From assembly GCA_002690865.1 (NCBI GenBank), contig NZGG01000009.1, positions 84,725-148,724 on the forward strand: a stretch of DNA of 64,000 nt. Reading direction: 5' to 3'. Origin of the DNA: Gammaproteobacteria bacterium. GTDB lineage: Bacteria > Pseudomonadota > Gammaproteobacteria > Pseudomonadales > Azotimanducaceae. Below the pieces are notes generated by a model. The model did no database searches. It was not told the origin of the DNA and saw only the letters and a list, made by a program, of their open reading frames with translations. The translations under genes were made by a program, and so were the position numbers. Within the stretch, counting starts at the first letter, position 1; every line of letters starts with the position of its first letter. Positions 38,693-47,482 of the stretch are shown in pieces.

Positions 38693-39349
38693 ATGACCCT
38701 AGCCTTATTCGATCTTGACGAAACCCTGATCGCTATCGATAGCGATCATGAATGGGGGAATTTTATTATGGGGAAAGGTCTTGTAAATGAATCAGCCTAC
38801 AGGCTTCGTAACGAAAAATTTTTTTCTGACTATAAGAAAGGCACCCTAGACATTAACGCTTATTTAGCTTTTACATGCTCAATACTAACTAACTATAGCA
38901 TCGAAGAATTAAATGAATTTCGTAGAGAATTTGTATCCAGTTTCATAACGCCTTTTATACTTCCAAAGGGTATCGAATTGATTAAATATCATCGGGATAA
39001 TAATGACCGCCTTTTAGTAATTACTGCTACTAATCAGTTCATCGCTGAACCTATCGTCTCTCTTCTTGGGATTGATACGTTAATAGCTCCTAGGCCAGAG
39101 ATTAAAGAAAACCAGTATACGGGACGAATTCTAGGGACTCCGAGCTTTGGAGAGGGGAAATTGAATCGTCTCCATGAATGGATGACTAAAGAAGGGGAAA
39201 CATTAGATGGAAGTTTTTTCTATACTGACTCGCACAATGACTTGCCCTTACTAAGGGCAGTAAGTAATCCAGTAGCGGTGGATCCAGATGACGTTCTTAG
39301 AGCAGAAGCAGAAAAGGAAAAATGGTTAATAATCAGCCTAAAGCATTAA
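38693..39349 (+). CDS. HAD-IB family phosphatase (SerB-like)
   Basis: 218 residues. HAD motifs are FDLDETLI (near residue 6), VITATNQF (motif II), Lys in GEGKLNRL (motif III) and TDSHNDLPLL (motif IV). Family members (subfamily IB, PSPase-like) hydrolyse small phosphoesters; I cannot tell the substrate. A related gene lies next to rppH in Pseudomonas, so the neighbourhood is old. It overlaps the imelysin-like gene by 28 bases. Confidence 0.85.
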   Translation: MTLALFDLDETLIAIDSDHEWGNFIMGKGLVNESAYRLRNEKFFSDYKKGTLDINAYLAFTCSILTNYSIEELNEFRREFVSSFITPFILPKGIELIKYHRDNNDRLLVITATNQFIAEPIVSLLGIDTLIAPRPEIKENQYTGRILGTPSFGEGKLNRLHEWMTKEGETLDGSFFYTDSHNDLPLLRAVSNPVAVDPDDVLRAEAEKEKWLIISLKH

Positions 39350-40305
39350 CACTTCTATTTTATTGTTTGCTAACTACTTCCTGCTCGCAAGAGAGTCCTG
39401 AAAGCAACCAACAAAACTTGTTTAGTCCTATTGAAAAACTTCACACTGATAATAGAACTGATGCAAAGGAAAAATTTGAAAGTTTTAAGGTGGCGACTGA
39501 TAGTTTCCTTGCAAATCCTACCGCTAAGACACTCACCGCGTTAAAAGAGAAGTGGGTGAAAGCCCATAATGGCGTACTAAAGTTTCAATTTTTAGCCAAT
39601 CCTTCCAGCCATGAATCATTTACAAGACTCATCGATTCTTGGCCAATAGAACCAGGGTTTATTGATACACTTCCCCTTTATCCCAAAACCGGAATCGTTT
39701 CAGATGTCACTATTACCATTAATGAGGAAGCCATCCGTAAACAGCACCAATTCACAGATCACAGTGAAGCTGCTATTGGGTTTCATGTAATTGAATATCT
39801 AATTTTTTCAAGATCCTTAGAGGAATTTATACCTGAAGATGACTACAGAATTGTGCGACGTCGGCTATTGTTATCAACATTAGTAAGTAGCCTAGCGAAA
39901 GATCTTGATACTTATTTGGATGTGCCCCAATTTGATAAAAATTCACAACCGACATTGGGGAAAATAATGGAGATACTAGAAAATGGGGTCAGTCGCCTTC
40001 ATCAACATTCACTAAAGCTTTTGACAAATCCTCACTCCGCTTTCTCAAACAAAAGCCGAACAAATCTCCAGAATCAGATATCCATAGTAGAAAAAGTTGT
40101 ATTCGAACCAGCCAACCTTGGATCAGAACTCGTCTACCTAGACGAGGTTCTCGCGAGAGACATAATCCATACCATCCGAGAGTTGAGCTCTCTGATTAAT
40201 TCAGAGACTACAGATGAGGAAATCGCTTTTCAGTGCTCATCATTACTTGAAGGACTAAAGCATCAACTAAGAAGCTTGATTACGATTCTCAAGTTGAATA
40301 ACTAA
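39322..40305 (+). CDS. imelysin-family (M75) lipoprotein
   Basis: 327 residues. A short signal sequence ends in the lipobox-like LLTTSC, so a lipoprotein anchor at Cys about 20 is likely. The imelysin hallmark GxHxxE appears as GFHVIEYLIF near residue 152, with the preceding TDHSEAAIGF. Imelysins (IrpA, EfeO/EfeM-type M75 domain) are periplasmic or outer-membrane proteins linked to iron uptake; proteolysis has been doubted for most. No iron transporter adjoins it here, and its start overlaps the HAD gene by 28 bases. Confidence 0.85.
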   Translation: MVNNQPKALTLLFYCLLTTSCSQESPESNQQNLFSPIEKLHTDNRTDAKEKFESFKVATDSFLANPTAKTLTALKEKWVKAHNGVLKFQFLANPSSHESFTRLIDSWPIEPGFIDTLPLYPKTGIVSDVTITINEEAIRKQHQFTDHSEAAIGFHVIEYLIFSRSLEEFIPEDDYRIVRRRLLLSTLVSSLAKDLDTYLDVPQFDKNSQPTLGKIMEILENGVSRLHQHSLKLLTNPHSAFSNKSRTNLQNQISIVEKVVFEPANLGSELVYLDEVLARDIIHTIRELSSLINSETTDEEIAFQCSSLLEGLKHQLRSLITILKLNN

Positions 40306-40320
40306 TTTGCTAGACACAGA

Positions 40321-41766
40321 CTAGCCAACGTATACAAGATCCAGATCTCTAGCTGCTCGTACATCATCCAAACGCTTCACTGGCAAAGTGTGTGGAGCAG
40401 TTCTAACTAACTCAGGAGTCCGCCTTGCTTCTTCGAGAATCGCAGCCATAGCATCTACAAAACCATCTATCTCTTCTCTAGTTTCAGTCTCTGTAGGTTC
40501 GATCAAAAGACATTCAGGTACCAATAAGGGAAAATATGTAGTGGGCGCATGGTAGCCATAATCAAGGAGCCGCTTCGCAAAGTCCATAGCCGTTACCCCT
40601 AAATCTTTAGCTTCGTCTGAAAGCGAAATTATAAATTCATGGGTCGGTCTCCGTTTTGGATAAGCCAAACGAAATCCGGCCTGAGTCAGTCGTTTAGCCA
40701 TATAATTCGCGTTAAGGGTTGCGTACTTTCCAACACGCTGCATGCCCTCAAACCCCAACATTCGCGCATATGCATAAGCCCGCAGTAAAATTCCCGCATT
40801 CCCCATAAAAGTAGATAGATGACCGATACTATTTGGCAAGTCCTGCTCATCAATCCATCGAAAATCACCATTATTATCCTTGCCTACAACAGGGGTGGGA
40901 ATAAAAGGTGCTAATTTTTCTCCAACTCCGACGGGTCCTGCACCAGGACCGCCGCCGCCATGAGGGGTTGCAAATGTTTTGTGCAAATTCATGTGCATAA
41001 CATCGAAGCCCATATCACCTGGCCTAACCGTCCCTAAAATCGCATTAAGATTTGCCCCATCGTAATAAAGTAACCCTCCTGCATTATGCACAACATCAGC
41101 TATTCCTTGAATTTGGCGCTCGAATACACCGCAGGTTGATGGATTAGTCATCATAAACCCCGCTGTTGCCGGCCCAACCGTATTTTTTAATTGATCAAGA
41201 TCAACATCACCGTCTTTTGTGACTCCCACTTCACGAACTTTGTATCCGCACATAACAGCGGTTGCAGGATTCGTTCCATGCGCGGCGGTAGGAATTAAAA
41301 TCTCCGAACGGTTGGGATCACCATTCTTTTCATGATAAGACTTTATCATTGCAACACCAGCCAACTCACCCTGTGCCCCTGCCATGGGTGTTAAAGAAAC
41401 TGCCTGCATACCCGTTAAATCTTTCAAATATTCTTGCAGTTCGAACATACAAGCTAAGAAGCCTTGGCTCTTGTTCTCTGCAGTCAGAGGATGGCGATTT
41501 AAAAACCCATGGATTCTAGCTGCTTGATGAGCACCTCTTGGATTATATTTCATAGTGCAGGAACCGAGTGGATAAAACTGTCCGTCGATTGAAAAATTTT
41601 TCTTAGATAAATTTGTAAAATGCCTTATTACCTGTAATTCTGAGACCTCAGGCAAACCAGTAGGTTTGTTACGGAGATATATTTCGGGTATGTCCTCTAC
41701 ACTTTCGCATTCCTCATACTGAGCAGAAGCACTGCGACCTTTACTAGACAACTCAAATATCAACAT
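40321..41766 (-). CDS. gcvPB: glycine dehydrogenase (decarboxylating) subunit 2
   Basis: 481 residues, the C-terminal half of P protein. The PLP-binding Lys is in MNLHKTFATPHGGGGPG, and SCTMKYNPRG and AHGTNPATAVMCGY are conserved. With GcvPA it decarboxylates glycine and passes the aminomethyl group to the lipoyl arm of GcvH. It overlaps gcvPA by seven bases. The split form is unlike the single-chain GcvP of E. coli and Pseudomonas. Confidence 0.97.
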   Translation of the reverse strand: MLIFELSSKGRSASAQYEECESVEDIPEIYLRNKPTGLPEVSELQVIRHFTNLSKKNFSIDGQFYPLGSCTMKYNPRGAHQAARIHGFLNRHPLTAENKSQGFLACMFELQEYLKDLTGMQAVSLTPMAGAQGELAGVAMIKSYHEKNGDPNRSEILIPTAAHGTNPATAVMCGYKVREVGVTKDGDVDLDQLKNTVGPATAGFMMTNPSTCGVFERQIQGIADVVHNAGGLLYYDGANLNAILGTVRPGDMGFDVMHMNLHKTFATPHGGGGPGAGPVGVGEKLAPFIPTPVVGKDNNGDFRWIDEQDLPNSIGHLSTFMGNAGILLRAYAYARMLGFEGMQRVGKYATLNANYMAKRLTQAGFRLAYPKRRPTHEFIISLSDEAKDLGVTAMDFAKRLLDYGYHAPTTYFPLLVPECLLIEPTETETREEIDGFVDAMAAILEEARRTPELVRTAPHTLPVKRLDDVRAARDLDLVYVG

Positions 41767-43124
41767 TCTTTAATCGCCTCACGCAGAACATCAGTAAAAA
41801 ACTCTAAATCAGAATCATTCTTTTTCTCAGTAGTGTTAGTCAAAATACAATTGGAAAGCCCTCTGTTTACTTGACCAAGATCATAACCACCAAGGATTCC
41901 CTTCTCTGCCATTTTATGAAGAACATGGGACGCAGGTTTAGGGAGCTGAAATACCGCTTCATGAAAAACCGGACTAGAAAAACGAACAGACACACCAATA
42001 ATGGAAGATACTTTACGTTTAAGGGATACGATATTGTTATGACTCACCGCTGCAACCGACGCTAATCCCGTCTGACCTAGAAGGCTAAGATAAATTGTAG
42101 CTGCCGTAACTAAAAGACCTTGGTTAGTACAAATGTTAGAGGTAGCTTTTGCTCTCCGGATGTGTTGCTCCCTCGCTTGCAGCGTTAAAGCAAAACCTTC
42201 TTTCCCATCAAAATCAACGGTCCGACCAATTATTCTACCCGGTAACTGACGTACCAGAGACTTCCTACAACACATATAACCTAAGTAAGGTCCCCCAGAA
42301 CACATTGGAATACCGAATGGCTGCGCTTCACCTACTACAATGTCAGCACCCTCCTCACCCCAGTCACCCGGAGCTCGAAAAAGTGCTAAAGCTAGCGGGT
42401 TGACAACACCTATGACCAATATTCCCTTCTCATGAGCCCAGTTGGTAAGAGCATCTATATGCTCTAGACCACCAAAAAAATTCGGATAAGGTATCACCAA
42501 GCCCGCATAATCCTGATCTCGGTAATAATCTAGCGCTGATGAATCTATAGTTCCTGTACTATCCACATATGGTATTAAATCAATCTCAATATCCTGATTC
42601 GAAACGATCGTGCGGCACGTAGCCAGATATCCTGGATGGACGGTAGATGCACAAAGCAGGCGCCTAGATTGCGATTTTTTATTCGCACGTACTGCCATAA
42701 GTAACGCTTCAGCCAACGCAGTCGCACCGTCATAAACTGATGCATTCGCAACGTCCATAGCAGTAAGTCGCGATATCATTGTTTGGAACTCATAGATAAG
42801 CTGTAACGTTCCTTGGCTAGCCTCCGCCTGATATGGGGTGTAGGCGGTGAGAAATTCACCTCTTGCTGCTATGTCCCATACTACACTTGGAATATGATGA
42901 TCGTAAGCACCCGCACCAAGGAAACAAGATGTTACGGTGTCTTTTGCGGCTCTTTCTGACATAAGACGCAGCATTGCCATTTCAGAGATACCTGAAGGTA
43001 AGATCTGCAAATCAGCATCACTAAGATTTTTGGGGATTTCATCGAAAAGAGAATCAATACTAGCAACGTCAATAGTCTCTAGCATTCGTCTTTCATCTTC
43101 TAAAGTATGGGGTATAAATGGCAT
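41760..43124 (-). CDS. gcvPA: glycine dehydrogenase (decarboxylating) subunit 1
   Basis: 454 residues, the N-terminal half of P protein. It begins MPFIPHTLEDERRMLETI and contains FLGAGAYDHHIPSVV, TPYQAEASQGTLQ and YDGATALAEA, all typical of subunit 1. It has the fold of a PLP enzyme but lacks the catalytic Lys, as expected. It lies between gcvH and gcvPB in a gcvT-gcvH-gcvPA-gcvPB operon. Confidence 0.97.
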   Translation of the reverse strand: MPFIPHTLEDERRMLETIDVASIDSLFDEIPKNLSDADLQILPSGISEMAMLRLMSERAAKDTVTSCFLGAGAYDHHIPSVVWDIAARGEFLTAYTPYQAEASQGTLQLIYEFQTMISRLTAMDVANASVYDGATALAEALLMAVRANKKSQSRRLLCASTVHPGYLATCRTIVSNQDIEIDLIPYVDSTGTIDSSALDYYRDQDYAGLVIPYPNFFGGLEHIDALTNWAHEKGILVIGVVNPLALALFRAPGDWGEEGADIVVGEAQPFGIPMCSGGPYLGYMCCRKSLVRQLPGRIIGRTVDFDGKEGFALTLQAREQHIRRAKATSNICTNQGLLVTAATIYLSLLGQTGLASVAAVSHNNIVSLKRKVSSIIGVSVRFSSPVFHEAVFQLPKPASHVLHKMAEKGILGGYDLGQVNRGLSNCILTNTTEKKNDSDLEFFTDVLREAIKEC

Positions 43125-43161
43125 TATCTATTCACAAAAAGTTAATATACGTTTTCCACCT

Positions 43162-43548
43162 CTATTCTTCGCAAATCTCCCGATATTTTTCTACTGACAA
43201 TAACGATGACAACTCTGTTGAGTCTGAAGGCCTAATCTTGAAAAACCATCCTTCATCATATGGGAAATCATTAACAATCTCGGGAGATTCCTCCAGCTGC
43301 TCATTAATTGCGCTAACAACACCAGAAATCGGTGTGTAAATATCTGAAGCTGCCTTTACAGACTCAACTACTCCAGCTTCACTTTTAGCTACAAGCTCAT
43401 CACCAACTTCCGGAAGCTCGACAAAAACCACATCCCCCAGCGCCTCTTGGGCATGATCACTAATACCAACAACTACTGTCCCATCTTCTTCGAGTTTAGC
43501 CCACTCATGAGACTCGAGGTAGTAACGGTCATCTGCAAATTTCACCAT
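43162..43548 (-). CDS. gcvH: glycine cleavage system H protein
   Basis: 128 residues, normal length. The lipoylated Lys is in [18 protein letters not shown] near residue 65. ARGN of the family start ([13 protein letters not shown]) is intact, and the tail ends in the usual Asp/Glu-rich region. It shuttles the aminomethyl group between the P, T and L proteins. The 37 bases to gcvPA hold no separate promoter. Confidence 0.97.
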   Translation of the reverse strand: MVKFADDRYYLESHEWAKLEEDGTVVVGISDHAQEALGDVVFVELPEVGDELVAKSEAGVVESVKAASDIYTPISGVVSAINEQLEESPEIVNDFPYDEGWFFKIRPSDSTELSSLLSVEKYREICEE

Positions 43549-43572
43549 TGTCTAATACTCCTTTTCATTGCC

Positions 43573-44649
43573 TTACCAGGTATTACATACTGGCTTACCA
43601 TTTCGTACGAAAGGTGGTCGGACTAGAGCCACTGACATACGTCTACCTCGTATCTCAACAGTCAAGTTACCATCCGTCTTGTTAACGCGCGCTAAAGCAA
43701 TAGACGTTCCAAGGGTTGGAGAGAACGCGCCACTCGTAATTTCACCAACCAGCTCATTTTCCATGAATACTGGATAATGAGGTCTTAAAATACCTTTATC
43801 ATTCATTATAAGCCCAACTAAAATTCGAGGACTTTGATGAAGTCGAAGGGCCTCAGATCCTATAAACTCTCTTTTTTCCAAAACAACAGTAGCCGCCATA
43901 TTTGATTCAAAAGGCGTCACCGTTTCGTCCATGTCATTACCGTACAGGTTCATACCCGCCTCAAGCCTCAATGTATCTCTTGCGCCTAACCCTATCGGCC
44001 TGACTCCATGTAGGAGTAACTTTTTCCATAGTTCTTTAGCAGGGGTGGCTGGCAACATGATTTCTAAACCTCTTTCCCCTGTATAACCCGTTCGAGCAAT
44101 AAAATACTCCTCACACCAAGCACCTTGAAATTCAGTCAATGACTCCAGCGTCGAGCAGTAAGCACCTCCTAAAATTTCAGTAGTTTTAGACAACGCATCA
44201 GGACCTTGTATCGCTAATATTGACAGATCTTCCCTCTCATTTAGCTCACAATCCATGTGCCGCATACGCTGCTGAAACCACGCTATATCTTTCTCTCGGT
44301 TTACGCAATTGACCACTAATAGATACCTATCATTAGCTAAAAAATAGACAATGAGATCATCTATTACGTGTCCCGAGAAATCTAGCATAGCGCTGTATAA
44401 CGCCTTGCCTGGAACTCGAAGACGGGAGATATCATTCGCCAATAATTTACCCAAAAGAAGCTGACTGGCATTGCCAAAAATCTCTATAATAGCCATATGG
44501 CTAACGTCAAAAACACCAACACTTTTTCTGACTGCATGGTGTTCTTCGATCTGCGAATCATACCTTATCGGCATATCCCAACCTGCGAAATTCACCATCT
44601 TGGCTCCAGCTTTTTGATGCAGTTTATATAGGTGTGTTCTATGACCCAT
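43573..44649 (-). CDS. gcvT: aminomethyltransferase (glycine cleavage T protein)
   Basis: 358 residues. MVNFAGWDMPIRY, VGVFDVSHM and the folate-site segment GYTGERGLEI are visible, with GLGARDTLRLEAGMNLYG later. T protein releases ammonia and makes 5,10-methylene-THF. First gene of the operon. The 81 bases upstream are too short and too plain to hold a glycine riboswitch. Confidence 0.97.
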   Translation of the reverse strand: MGHRTHLYKLHQKAGAKMVNFAGWDMPIRYDSQIEEHHAVRKSVGVFDVSHMAIIEIFGNASQLLLGKLLANDISRLRVPGKALYSAMLDFSGHVIDDLIVYFLANDRYLLVVNCVNREKDIAWFQQRMRHMDCELNEREDLSILAIQGPDALSKTTEILGGAYCSTLESLTEFQGAWCEEYFIARTGYTGERGLEIMLPATPAKELWKKLLLHGVRPIGLGARDTLRLEAGMNLYGNDMDETVTPFESNMAATVVLEKREFIGSEALRLHQSPRILVGLIMNDKGILRPHYPVFMENELVGEITSGAFSPTLGTSIALARVNKTDGNLTVEIRGRRMSVALVRPPFVRNGKPVCNTW

Positions 44650-44680
44650 AGTTACAACCCATAGCTTCTATCCCTAAAAT

Positions 44681-44686
44681 ATTATA
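44681..44686 (-). promoter_or_regulatory. possible -10 site upstream of gcvT
   Basis: Minus-strand TATAAT 31 bases before the gcvT ATG. The -35 position is poor (GAGGTC at 17 bases). It would give a leader of only about 25 bases. Confidence 0.35.
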
Positions 44687-44730
44687 AACCAATCGTAGGA
44701 GGACCTCGTTAACCGGCAAAAAAGCTGACG

Positions 44731-45918
44731 TCATCTCAACGTCGCTAATTTAACAATGACCTTTTTAAAAAATCCTGAACTTTCCACTTTATTCAACCCT
44801 TCATTACGTAACCATTGGATGGCGGGATTACTCGAAGAAAAACCCCGAGCAAATACTTCCATCAACGCTGCAGTAGAGAGACTATCGGGCCTTCTGGAAG
44901 ATTGGTATTGGTTTAAAACTTCAAGGCACCCGATAGGAATTCCTTTCAAACAGGCTTGCTTTATTGATTGACTCAATTGTTTTGCATCTGCAAGGCCAAT
45001 ATTAGCACCCTGACCCGCTAAAGGATGTATCGTGTGCGCTGCATCCCCTATTAGAACAAGGTTTTTTTCAACGTACCGCACGCTGTGTTGCTGAGAAATT
45101 GGAAAAACCAACCGATAGTCAATACCGAAAATCTTGCCCAATACTCCTTCTGATAAATTCTCAAGAAGTTTAGCTATACTCTCATCATCCATCAGCATGA
45201 TCTCATCATAATCGCTTGTGGATAACACAATAGAACACAAATTTTTATCAGAAAGAGGAAGGAATGCTAGTGTTCCTCTAGATGTAAACCATTGGCGAGC
45301 AGTTCTACCATGTTGAAGTTCAGTTTCAACAACAGCTACTATGCCTTTTTGATTATAAGTCCACTTACAATAATTAAGGTTAGCTAGTTTTCGAACTTTA
45401 GACTGACTACCGTCTGCACCCACCAGTAGCTTCGTGCATATGACATTTTTATCCGTTTTAACGACATAACCATCTTCTAATTTCTCAAGTTCTTTTATTT
45501 CCGTATCCCAATAAAAAAATACATTTTTAGACTTTTTGATGTTGTTAATAAGCTCTATACTTAATTTGTCGTTTTCAACGATGTAACCCAACTGCTCTAA
45601 AGCCAATTGTTCCGCACAAAATGATAGTTTACCGGTGCCTTCTCCATCTAACACCTCCATGCGAGTGTACGGGGTGCCAGTCAGGCTCTCCCCGACCCCA
45701 TTTAAAAACTGCCAAGCGCTAATACTAAGGGCACTTATTCGAGGATGAATATGAGAATCCAATGTCCAATTTTTTCGCTTTTTTGGAACCGAAGAGGTTC
45801 GTTGCGGTTTTGATCCACGATCTATTACAGTAACAATTAGTCCAGATGATTTAAGTGACGCGGCAAATGCGAGGCCTACGATTCCGCCTCCGATTACCAA
45901 TACATCCGTACGTTCCAC
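44731..45918 (-). CDS. FAD-dependent ubiquinone-biosynthesis monooxygenase (UbiH/UbiI family)
   Basis: 395 residues from a GTG at 45918. I prefer it to the track's TTG at 45960 because AGGAG lies seven bases upstream and the FAD fold DVLVIGGGIVGLAFA then starts at the N-terminus as in the family. The second FAD motif is LIGDAAHTIHPLAGQGANIGL near residue 285. These enzymes hydroxylate the ubiquinone ring (C5 for UbiI, C6 for UbiH). The position next to gcvT suits ubiI, but the usual ubiH and pepP partners are missing, so this copy may be the only one here or may act at more than one carbon. Confidence 0.88.
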   Translation of the reverse strand: MERTDVLVIGGGIVGLAFAASLKSSGLIVTVIDRGSKPQRTSSVPKKRKNWTLDSHIHPRISALSISAWQFLNGVGESLTGTPYTRMEVLDGEGTGKLSFCAEQLALEQLGYIVENDKLSIELINNIKKSKNVFFYWDTEIKELEKLEDGYVVKTDKNVICTKLLVGADGSQSKVRKLANLNYCKWTYNQKGIVAVVETELQHGRTARQWFTSRGTLAFLPLSDKNLCSIVLSTSDYDEIMLMDDESIAKLLENLSEGVLGKIFGIDYRLVFPISQQHSVRYVEKNLVLIGDAAHTIHPLAGQGANIGLADAKQLSQSIKQACLKGIPIGCLEVLNQYQSSRRPDSLSTAALMEVFARGFSSSNPAIQWLRNEGLNKVESSGFFKKVIVKLATLR

Positions 45919-46056
45919 TACATTACTCCTAGTTTTTTCATTTTCTGGATGGTTTTGCAATTATTCCCTAGTAATACTTTATCTCTTCCCAACACAAAAT
46001 CATTCGAAACAAATTGACGATAAATGCACCACTAATCATCAAAACAATAGCTGTTT

Positions 46057-46587
46057 TCAATTACTTGTAGCGATTTCAAAAAAAACAAAAAATACGGATG
46101 CTCTCACGAATTCAACCAACTGAAAAAAGTCTGATTCGTTGTCTTCAGTTTCTTCCATTTCATCACGGACTGCTGCAATACTTTGTATATCAACCAAAAC
46201 TTCACTAACTTCTTCATTAAGTGCCACTGAAGCCAAAGCCGCCAGAAACCCGGCACAAAAAGCTCTTAAGGCCCTCATTCTTTGATTAATATTCTCCTCA
46301 TCTTTAGGCATGAGGATGCGAAACTGGTAATCGCCAAATTCATCTAGCTGTTCTAGCGTCGAATTAAAAAGCACATCGAGTTTAGATACTATCTCGTCTT
46401 CTAAGCTACCCACTTTATCGTAATCACCAGTGATTAAATCCCAATAAAGCCGTCGGCGCTCTGAGGATGAGGTTTTTCTATTAGAGCACATGTAACCAGT
46501 CATGAAGCCGTGAATTTCAGATATAGATAAGGTGATTCCAGCCACACGGCAAAAATCGTCGAAATCAGAATAATCAATATTATGCAA
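46057..46587 (-). CDS. ygfB: UPF0149 family protein YgfB
   Basis: 176 residues, mostly helical and acidic. The opening (GITLSISEIHGFMTGYMC) and AFCAGFLAAL are family marks. YgfB has been linked in Pseudomonas to control of ampDh3 and beta-lactam resistance; in general its role is not settled. The likely start is TTG at 46587. It is divergent from the ZapB-like gene, and separated from the Ubi gene by 138 bases where other species have pepP and ubiH. Confidence 0.85.
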   Translation of the reverse strand: MHNIDYSDFDDFCRVAGITLSISEIHGFMTGYMCSNRKTSSSERRRLYWDLITGDYDKVGSLEDEIVSKLDVLFNSTLEQLDEFGDYQFRILMPKDEENINQRMRALRAFCAGFLAALASVALNEEVSEVLVDIQSIAAVRDEMEETEDNESDFFQLVEFVRASVFFVFFEIATSN

Positions 46588-46661
46588 CTCAGTATCCGGT
46601 AAGATGTCAAGGGTTGGAGTTTAACCTGCAATAGGAGTGCTGAAAAATAAATAACTCGCGT

Positions 46662-46691
46662 TTGACCTATTGCAAAGCCTCGCTTTATAGT
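46662..46691 (+). promoter_or_regulatory. promoter of the TIGR02449-zapA operon
   Basis: TTGACC (46662-46667) and TATAGT (46686-46691) with an 18-base spacer, a good sigma-70 match and the best in this window. It predicts transcription from about 46698, 35 bases before the ATG at 46733. Confidence 0.65.
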
Positions 46692-46732
46692 TAGCTTCCG
46701 CTTTAGTGTAACTGTCACACGTATCTAGTGAG

Positions 46733-46948
46733 ATGAATGAGGTGCTCGCTTTGGAAATTGAAGACTTAGAGAATAAGATTGATGAGCTCATACAACTTTG
46801 CGACGAGCTTGAACACAAATATAAAGTTCTACAATCCGATCAAGAAACCTGGCTAACAGAGCGATCCAGCCTAATGCAAAAAAATAAATTAGCAAAGAAT
46901 AAGGTCGAAGCTATGATTATGCGTCTGAAAGCTTTGGGAGAGGAATGA
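46733..46948 (+). CDS. TIGR02449/ZapB-like small coiled-coil protein
   Basis: 71 residues, almost all a predicted coiled coil with heptad hydrophobics (LEIEDLENKIDELIQLCDEL). It always stands before zapA in Pseudomonas-type genomes, and the family model TIGR02449 is defined there. A ZapB-like role in organising the division ring with ZapA is inferred from shape and neighbourhood, not shown. Four bases separate it from zapA. Confidence 0.85.
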   Translation: MNEVLALEIEDLENKIDELIQLCDELEHKYKVLQSDQETWLTERSSLMQKNKLAKNKVEAMIMRLKALGEE

Positions 46949-46952
46949 GGGC

Positions 46953-47264
46953 ATGAGAGACGCAAAAACAATTACCGTAAAAATTTTAGATAAGGAATAT
47001 CAGGTTAGCTGCAACGCTAACGAAGTGGAGGAACTTAGACAATCGGCAAATTACGTTCATGATAAAATGCAGGAGATCAAGAAGAGTTCTTCCGTCGTAG
47101 GATTAGAGCGTCTTTCGGTAATGGTTTCTCTAAACATAGCAAATGATTTTCTTAGGGAAAAAGAGAAATCAATATCACAAAAAACATTCCAAGATAATAA
47201 TATGCAGGCTCTTAATGGGAAGCTAGAAAAGGCTTTGTTGCGGCTAAAGAACAAAGAAAATTGA
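46953..47264 (+). CDS. zapA: cell division protein ZapA
   Basis: 103 residues, the usual ZapA length. The N-terminal half carries the FtsZ-binding beta domain (KTITVKILDKEYQVSC, ELRQSANYVHDKM), the C-terminal half a coiled coil. ZapA cross-links FtsZ filaments. GAGGG lies four to five bases before the ATG. 6S RNA follows 37 bases after the stop, a fixed order in gammaproteobacteria. Confidence 0.95.
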   Translation: MRDAKTITVKILDKEYQVSCNANEVEELRQSANYVHDKMQEIKKSSSVVGLERLSVMVSLNIANDFLREKEKSISQKTFQDNNMQALNGKLEKALLRLKNKEN

Positions 47265-47289
47265 GTCTATAACTTTTGACAAGAAGAGA

Positions 47290-47295
47290 TATAAT
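47290..47295 (+). promoter_or_regulatory. -10 element of the 6S RNA promoter
   Basis: TATAAT six bases before the predicted 6S 5' end. The perfect TTGACA at 47276-47281 is only eight bases upstream and therefore cannot act as its -35; the -35 partner is weak. Confidence 0.55.
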
Positions 47296-47301
47296 TTAAA
47301 A

Positions 47302-47482
47302 GATGTTCCCTGGGTTGTTTGCCAGTCGATATGTCCTCGACCCTTTAAGCGAAAACCAGGAGGTCTTTTGGCTTCGTCATGTGCATGTCCGAATTACGGA
47401 AAGCCTGAGACGAGTCGGAGATCACCGCCTTGAACCGCTGGGTTCAAGGGCTTATCCGAACAGCGGCAACTTGGGGAATTAT
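47302..47482 (+). ncRNA. ssrS: 6S RNA
   Basis: Between zapA and fau, the standard place for 6S. A closing helix of 13 consecutive pairs forms between 47305-47317 (GTTCCCTGGGTTG) and 47467-47479 (CAACTTGGGGAAT), including G-U pairs. The conserved 3' hairpin CCTTGAACC-GCTG-GGTTCAAGG (47428-47449) is nearly the same as in E. coli 6S. Length about 180 fits. 6S RNA binds sigma-70 holoenzyme as a promoter mimic and inhibits transcription in stationary phase. End positions are set by the helix and may be off by a few bases. Confidence 0.93.

Noticed and set aside
44650-44730. Glycine riboswitch upstream of gcvT
   Set aside because: Only 81 bases are free, a TATAAT lies 31 bases from the ATG, and no aptamer-like pairing is visible.
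46500-46818. 72- and 65-residue minus-strand ORFs near ygfB
   Set aside because: They overlap the strong promoter, the ZapB-like gene and the ygfB start in other frames; no family match.
47276-47295. TTGACA plus TATAAT as a full promoter for 6S RNA
   Set aside because: The spacer is eight bases, far too short; only the -10 is kept.
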